From Marinomonas sp. TW1 (GTDB lineage: Bacteria > Pseudomonadota > Gammaproteobacteria > Pseudomonadales > Marinomonadaceae), in NCBI RefSeq assembly GCF_001625355.1, contig NZ_JSEE01000009.1, positions 62,001-126,000 of the forward strand: a stretch of DNA of 64,000 nucleotides, read 5' to 3'. Every line of letters starts with the position of its first letter. Position 1 is the first letter of the stretch. Below the pieces are notes generated by a model. The model did not search any database, was not told where the DNA came from, and was given only the letters and a program-made list of their open reading frames with translations. The position numbers and the translations under genes are program-made. This document shows positions 59,670 through 64,000 of this stretch, one piece after another.

Positions 59670-60074
59670 TCAAACAATCGCCTGTTCGATTTTTTGGCGA
59701 TAGTCTTCTGGCAGAGGAATGGCCGCTTGGTGTTCTTTTGAAAAACACACATAAGTGACGTCTGCTTCCACCACCAGTTTTTTGTTGTTGGCATTCACGA
59801 TACGTTGTTTCATGGTGATACTACGGTTGCTTAATTTGGCAAATTGAGTTTCGACTTCCAGCACATCTCCAAATCCTGCCTCCGCTTTGAAGTCGATATT
59901 AATATTCACCACCGCCCACACAATGCCTTGTTTTAGCATGTCATCGCCGACATCGAATTCATCAAAAAAGGCCCAGCGACCTTCTTCTAAAAACTCCAAA
60001 TAGCGGGCATTGTTAACATGTTGAAAAATATCGAGATGATAGCCTCTGACTTTGATTTGCACTTTACCTTGCAT
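59670..60074 (-). CDS. fadM: Acyl-CoA thioesterase, FadM type
   Basis: 134-residue hotdog-fold thioesterase. The N-terminal RGYHLDIFQHVNNARYLEFL, with the catalytic Asp, is nearly that of E. coli FadM, which releases awkward long-chain acyl-CoA intermediates during unsaturated fatty acid breakdown. IVWAVVNINIDFKAEAGFGD follows as in the family. AGGAGG precedes the ATG. It lies 20 kb from the beta-oxidation island, so a shared regulator would be needed for coordination. Alone on the minus strand. Confidence 0.9.
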   Translation of the reverse strand: MQGKVQIKVRGYHLDIFQHVNNARYLEFLEEGRWAFFDEFDVGDDMLKQGIVWAVVNINIDFKAEAGFGDVLEVETQFAKLSNRSITMKQRIVNANNKKLVVEADVTYVCFSKEHQAAIPLPEDYRQKIEQAIV

Positions 60075-60178
60075 GCAGTCCTCCTATTATTTTTATTCAT
60101 AGCAAGGTTAAAGCGACACGCCGTGCAAGCAAATAACAAAATCGCCTGATTTTAATGACAGTATGGCAGTGCAAGGAA

Positions 60179-60793
60179 TTAGGGGGTCATGCTTTGTAAA
60201 TGCTTGGCCATCGACGCGGCCTGTTCAGCGGCGTGAATCAAAGCCGGTTTTGGGGTTTCATGCCATTCATCTGGGTGTAATGCTCGTTTGTCACGGATTA
60301 AATCAATGGCTGATTGCAGATTGGGGTAGGTCTGTGGGTATTCTAGATGTAAAAATAGCGCCAGTAGGGCCACAGAGCGGCTTCTTCCACCTCGACAGTG
60401 GATCAAGAGGTTGCCTTGCTCTTTAACTGGGTATGAGGCTTTTTCCGGCATGCGTTGGCGTAATGCAGCACGCAGTAAATAGTATCCAGACAGTAGCATT
60501 TCTGGCGGATTTCCAGGGCCATCGATTAAGCCAATTTTATAGTAACGTACATGACCAGTACCAAAGTTCAGCAAAGGTGGCTGATGTTTTTGGTCGGTGG
60601 TGCTGGCAAAGTCGATGTCGAGATTGACGGCGCAGTTGAAAATAACCTTAATGTTGTGTTGCTGATGAAGCTGATGATCCGCTGCACCAACAGATCCTCC
60701 CAAATAAACGTCGACATGATATCCATCAATATTCTGCACAATTAAGCTCATTGGGGGACGAGGGTAGCGTTTTTTAGCGTGACTGTTGGTCAT
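60179..60793 (-). CDS. Dual-specificity protein phosphatase-like protein
   Basis: 204 residues. The Cys-phosphatase signature HCRGGRSRS is complete, with nucleophile Cys133 and Arg139, and a possible general-acid Asp in LIDGPGNPPE near residue 91. The fold resembles eukaryotic-type DSP/tyrosine phosphatases, which in bacteria have few known targets. Start at 60793 has a GGATT site; ATG at residue 15 (MSLIVQNIDGY) is an alternative. 104 bp upstream of fadM on the same strand. Confidence 0.83.
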   Translation of the reverse strand: MTNSHAKKRYPRPPMSLIVQNIDGYHVDVYLGGSVGAADHQLHQQHNIKVIFNCAVNLDIDFASTTDQKHQPPLLNFGTGHVRYYKIGLIDGPGNPPEMLLSGYYLLRAALRQRMPEKASYPVKEQGNLLIHCRGGRSRSVALLALFLHLEYPQTYPNLQSAIDLIRDKRALHPDEWHETPKPALIHAAEQAASMAKHLQSMTP

Positions 60794-61213
60794 AATCCGT
60801 TGTGCCTTGTCAGTGTTTAGGGAGTGTGGTGCTTAGGTCAGTTTAACATGAGCGCTAAGGCCTGACCCTTTTTAGTCTTGATTAACGTTTCGTAGCGAAG
60901 CTAAGTCTGCTTTGGTGAATGTTGCGTCACGAATGTTTCATTTATGTTAATGAACTGGGTAAGAAAAAGTTAAATGCTTGTGTTTAAAACAAGTTTTCGT
61001 CATTTCGGTCATTTTTTGTCACGCTTGGTGGTAGGATCCTGCACCAAATTTTGATACTGCAAGTGCCAAAAGTCGTGTCATATTTTCCTGAGGAAAAGTG
61101 CCGTGAATTTTTGGTATTTGAGCATCATTATCAATGTCTGACAGCTGCAGAATACCTTATGTTGTTCTGGTGACAGTCTGTCTTCTAACTATAAATATAG
61201 ATGTTGTTGCTTT
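60794..61213. other. Intergenic region upstream of the FucP-like gene
   Basis: 420 bp with no gene seen. It must hold the promoters of the diverging phosphatase and permease genes and includes a perfect 15-bp palindrome at 61083-61097. A second imperfect dyad, CTTGTGTTTAAAACAAG, lies near 60977. Confidence 0.5.
61083..61097. promoter_or_regulatory. Perfect 15-bp palindrome, candidate operator
   Basis: TTTTCCT-G-AGGAAAA, 7-bp arms, 117 bp before the FucP-like start codon. Likely binding site of a sugar-responsive repressor not encoded in the window, or of the RpiR-type regulator. Confidence 0.45.
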
Positions 61214-62518
61214 ATGAAAAATCAAAACTCAGCGATCCAAGAAAATGCTTCTAACCAGTTTGTTTATGGCAATATGAAACTGGCCTTTATTTTATTGATT
61301 ACCTGCTTTGCAGCTTGGGGAGTAGCGGCCAATATGACCGATCCTCTGGTAAAAGTGTTCAGTAAAATTTTCACTATGAGTACGTTTGAATCTGCCTTAG
61401 TGCAGTTTGCTTATTATGGCGCGTATTTCTGCTTAGCCATTCCTGCCGCCTTCATCAATGCGCGTTATTCATACAAAGCAGGTGTGCTAAGTGGTCTTGG
61501 CTTAGCGATTTTGGGCGCGTTGGCTTTTTATCCTGCTAGTGCTTCCATGACCTATGGATTTTTCTTAGCAGCCTTATTCATTATGGCTGCGGGCATGTCT
61601 ATTTTGGAAACTTCGGCCAATCCTTTCGTTATGGCGATGGGCCCTGAAGCGACCGCAACACGTCGTTTGAATTTAGCGCAAGCCTTTAACCCAGTCGGTA
61701 CCAATATCGGTGTTTTTCTTGCTGCAACCTTGATCCTTCCTAAGCTGAACACTGCGTCAGCAGACGAGCGTGCCAGTATGGCGCCTGAAATGCTAAAGAG
61801 CATTCAAGCGGAAGAGCTGACAGGGGTCATGACGCCATATGTTGGTATGGCTTTTGTTCTGATGTTGATTTGGGTCTTGGTATTCTTTATTCGCGTACCA
61901 AAAGCAAATACGTCTGGGGCAGGCTATCGTGAAGAAGCGACTAAGATTGATTTCTTTGCAACCTTGGGACGCTTGTTTGGTAATGCTCAATACCGTTGGG
62001 GTGTGGTTGCTCAATTCTTTAACGTTGCAGCCCAGACTTGTACTTGGACTTTCACTATCCAATATGTTCAAGAAGCGATTGGCGGTACGGAAGCCAGTGC
62101 GGCGGATTACTTACAATACAGTTTGATCATCTTCCTAATCTCGCGTTTTGTGATGACTTGGTTGATGGGGTTCTGTCGTCCGGCTTTGTTGCTTAGCTTA
62201 CTGGCAGCCGCAGGGACGGTATTGTGCTTGTATGCGGTATTAACGCCAGATGTATCCGGTGTGTGGGCTATTGTGTCTATTTCAGCTTGTTTGTCACTTA
62301 TGTTTCCAACCATTTATGGTGTGGCTTTGAATGGTCTAGGTAGCGATACGAAATTCGGTTCGGCTGGATTGGTTATGGCGATTCTGGGTGGTGCGATTAT
62401 GCCATTGGTACAAGGTGCGACGATTGACGCTTACAGTGCAACCGTATCCTATGTGGTGCCGGCGGTTTGTTTCCTAATGGTTGCGGCTTACGGTTTGTTC
62501 GCAATGAAGCGTACTTAA
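61214..62518 (+). CDS. FucP-like sugar:proton symporter (MFS)
   Basis: 434 residues, 12 membrane segments, clearly of the FucP family: FESALVQFAYYGAYFCLAIP, the acidic ILETSANPFVMAMGPE, RRLNLAQAFNPVGTNIG and NVAAQTCTWTFTIQY all parallel E. coli FucP, the L-fucose permease. FucP relatives also carry glucose, galactose, N-acetylglucosamine or other sugars, so the substrate is open. No fucose genes are near; the inositol operon 2 kb away lacks a transporter, making inositol a candidate. The ribosome site is weak. Closed by a strong terminator. Confidence 0.88.
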   Translation: MKNQNSAIQENASNQFVYGNMKLAFILLITCFAAWGVAANMTDPLVKVFSKIFTMSTFESALVQFAYYGAYFCLAIPAAFINARYSYKAGVLSGLGLAILGALAFYPASASMTYGFFLAALFIMAAGMSILETSANPFVMAMGPEATATRRLNLAQAFNPVGTNIGVFLAATLILPKLNTASADERASMAPEMLKSIQAEELTGVMTPYVGMAFVLMLIWVLVFFIRVPKANTSGAGYREEATKIDFFATLGRLFGNAQYRWGVVAQFFNVAAQTCTWTFTIQYVQEAIGGTEASAADYLQYSLIIFLISRFVMTWLMGFCRPALLLSLLAAAGTVLCLYAVLTPDVSGVWAIVSISACLSLMFPTIYGVALNGLGSDTKFGSAGLVMAILGGAIMPLVQGATIDAYSATVSYVVPAVCFLMVAAYGLFAMKRT

Positions 62519-62538
62519 TCGCTTATCCGACTTGTTGA

Positions 62539-62566
62539 AAAAAGCCTCGCTTATGCGGGGCTTTTT
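62539..62566 (+). terminator. Rho-independent terminator after the FucP-like gene
   Basis: Twelve-pair stem with one G-U pair (62539-62550 with 62555-62566), TTAT loop, ending in five T; 21 bp after the stop. Confidence 0.88.
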
Positions 62567-62606
62567 AATGTCTGTAAAATAATTCATACTATGTTTTTAT
62601 AAGGAA

Positions 62607-62936
62607 GTGAATGTGTTTGCAAATGATTTTTTTACTCGTCGATCTGTGGTCTTTGCCTCAGCGGTTATTTGTACGTTTCTTTGGGGCAGTTCTTATCCAG
62701 GCATTAAGACGGGTTACTTGTTATGGCAAATTGAGGCAGACGATATTGCGTCGCAAATGGTGTTTGCTGGCCTGAGGTTTTTACTCGCAGGGGTATTTTT
62801 GCTGATCTTGATGGAAGTGATTGGGCGAAAAAAAGAGACCTTTCAATGGTTCAAATTCCGTCAGGTCTGTTTGCTTGGAATCACACAAACCAGCTTTCAA
62901 TACGTATTTTTTTATATTGGAATAGCCATGCATTAA
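62607..62936 (+). pseudogene. Truncated EamA/DMT-family transporter remnant
   Basis: About 109 codons. The start matches EamA exporters (FLWGSSYPGIKTGYLL, MVFAGLRFLLAGVFLLILME, TSFQYVFFYIGIA) with four hydrophobic segments, but it stops after the fourth, when about 190 more residues and the second EamA repeat are expected. No continuation is found in any frame before the convergent MFS gene begins 53 bp later. The start is GTG at 62607 or, with better AAGGA spacing, GTG at 62613. Deletion is the simplest explanation; a functional half-size transporter is unlikely. Confidence 0.78.
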
Positions 62937-62989
62937 TAATGAGAAGGTTTTACATTTTAATGACAGGTAATTTCCCTGTTTTGAAGTAT

Positions 62990-64000
62990 TTAAGTCTTCA
63001 ATGGCTGTTTAACCTGCCAAAACAGCAAGCTACCAGAAAGTAGGCCACAACAGGCCAAACCAGTCCAGATATAGGTATGAGAAATATCACTTGATGAGAG
63101 AAGCCAACCTATGGTGATGTTGCCGGTAAAGGCATAGAGGCCGCCTATACAAGAGTACAAACCATAATGGCTGCCAAGTGTTTTAGCTTCACAGAAAGTA
63201 GGGACATGTGCGCCCAATAAAGGAAATACCAGCATGGATCCTAAGCTAAAAAACAATGCACAAAATATAAACGGTATGGCTGGGAAGGTGTCGAAATGCA
63301 GGTTCAACCATAAATAACTGCTGCCCATAATCGACATGCCTAATCCCATGCCCAGTGCGGTGCCAAGTCGATGCTCAACAAAACGACTAACTGGCATCTG
63401 CATGAGGACGCCGGTAATGGATGACGTAGCAAACACCCAAGTAATGATGGTGACATCTTGAGTCACGACTCTTACTTCATGGGGAATGGCGACGTAAAGC
63501 TGGTGGAATAGCAGGTGATAAACAGAAGAACAAAGCACAAAGGCCATAAAAGCTTTGTGCCTGATCATACTGAGCCATTGTTGCCAAAAGGGCGGTTGGG
63601 GGTCTCTCAATGTGTTTTTCTGAGTGTCTAATTCTGGCAAAAAGCGCCACTGAATCACCAGAAGAATGCTGAATAATCCAGCTGAGAATAGACCCACTAG
63701 AGCAAAATCCACTACCAGTAAACTCAGACCAACTAATGGCCCCAATAACATACCGGCTTCAGAGGTCAGGTTTTGTAAAGCAAACACTTTTTGTCGCTGA
63801 TTTCGATGAGGGTATTCTGACGCTAAATAAGCTTGGCTACTAGGCGTAAATAAGGCACCGGCAAAACCGGAACAAAAAGCCCCAAGTAAAAGTACAGGGA
63901 TGCTTTGACCTAACCCCAGTAAAGCAAAACCAATAATGCGTATGGCGCAGCCCATTAAAATCAGCTTCTTATAGCCAAATAGATCCCCCAGTGTGCCACC
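62990..64000 (-). CDS. MFS multidrug-type transporter, 3' part (cut by window edge)
   Basis: 337 codons are visible; the 5' end lies past the right edge. At the edge is the MFS motif A region (GGTLGDLFGYKKLIL), then nine to ten membrane segments. The pattern resembles MdtH-like drug exporters (FCSGFAGALFTPSSQAYLAS, QNLTSEAGMLLGPLVGLSLL). Substrate unknown. It converges on the truncated EamA gene, and whatever removed that gene's end may have happened at this junction; the MFS C terminus itself looks complete. Confidence 0.85.
   Translation of the reverse strand, partial: GGTLGDLFGYKKLILMGCAIRIIGFALLGLGQSIPVLLLGAFCSGFAGALFTPSSQAYLASEYPHRNQRQKVFALQNLTSEAGMLLGPLVGLSLLVVDFALVGLFSAGLFSILLVIQWRFLPELDTQKNTLRDPQPPFWQQWLSMIRHKAFMAFVLCSSVYHLLFHQLYVAIPHEVRVVTQDVTIITWVFATSSITGVLMQMPVSRFVEHRLGTALGMGLGMSIMGSSYLWLNLHFDTFPAIPFIFCALFFSLGSMLVFPLLGAHVPTFCEAKTLGSHYGLYSCIGGLYAFTGNITIGWLLSSSDISHTYIWTGLACCGLLSGSLLFWQVKQPLKT

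Noticed and set aside
60163-60426. Plus-strand 87-codon frame over the phosphatase gene
   Set aside because: Lies antisense to a gene with an intact CX5R signature and has no family match.

Overview
The window reads as an ordinary chromosomal stretch of a marine gammaproteobacterium of the Oceanospirillales, most likely Marinomonas or a close relative. This is an inference from the overall protein content (Rsx/Rnf, MetG with a C-terminal tRNA-binding domain, Mrp, FadBA, KatG, an iol cluster with an IolC-DUF2090 fusion) and from the moderately AT-rich sequence; no rRNA marker is present. I saw no rRNA, tRNA, insertion sequence, prophage or CRISPR array.

Layout. 1-6.2 kb: housekeeping genes (rsxB partial, rsxA, metG on minus; mrp, dcd and a His-rich COG0523 GTPase on plus). 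6.2-10 kb: signalling (GGDEF cyclase, sCache chemoreceptor). 10-17.5 kb: accessory metabolism and regulators: a secreted alpha/beta hydrolase, a nitroreductase divergent from an unusual LysR-ASCH fusion, and an AraC regulator divergent from an NmrA-like/DUF1772 pair, then DUF1499-DUF1294. 17.7-22.6 kb: ilvE, a small outer-membrane protein, and an envelope stress module with cpxP/spy divergent from cpxRA around a perfect CpxR box. 22.7-26.9 kb, minus strand: purine permease, Dabb protein with FAD monooxygenase, TraB/GumN protein.

27-38 kb is a fatty-acid degradation island in three transcription blocks: acyl-CoA dehydrogenase, SCP2 protein, fadD, DUF2889 and enoyl-CoA hydratase; then etfB-etfA; then fadB-fadA. 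Together they activate fatty acids, run the beta-oxidation cycle and pass dehydrogenase electrons to ETF. A FadM-type thioesterase lies farther on at 59.7 kb. 38.2-43 kb: a 2-hydroxyacid dehydrogenase converging on a cytosine-use operon codB-pucR-codA. 43.3-48.4 kb: katG, a dCache chemoreceptor and a small DUF2127 membrane protein.

48.4-59.2 kb is a myo-inositol catabolic locus: a divergent RpiR-type regulator, then Gfo/Idh/MocA dehydrogenase, iolC(J), iolD, iolE, mmsA(iolA), iolB, iolG. IolG, E, D, B, C, the aldolase half of IolC and MmsA together cover inositol to acetyl-CoA, but no transporter is encoded inside the operon. 59.2-64 kb: fadM, a dual-specificity phosphatase, a FucP-like sugar permease, a truncated EamA transporter remnant and an MFS exporter that runs off the right edge.

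The most unusual items are the LysR-ASCH fusion with a T-N11-A dyad beside it, the truncated EamA gene, the His-rich GTPase repeat, and several clean palindromes between divergent genes. Nothing else in the window is clearly a new system.
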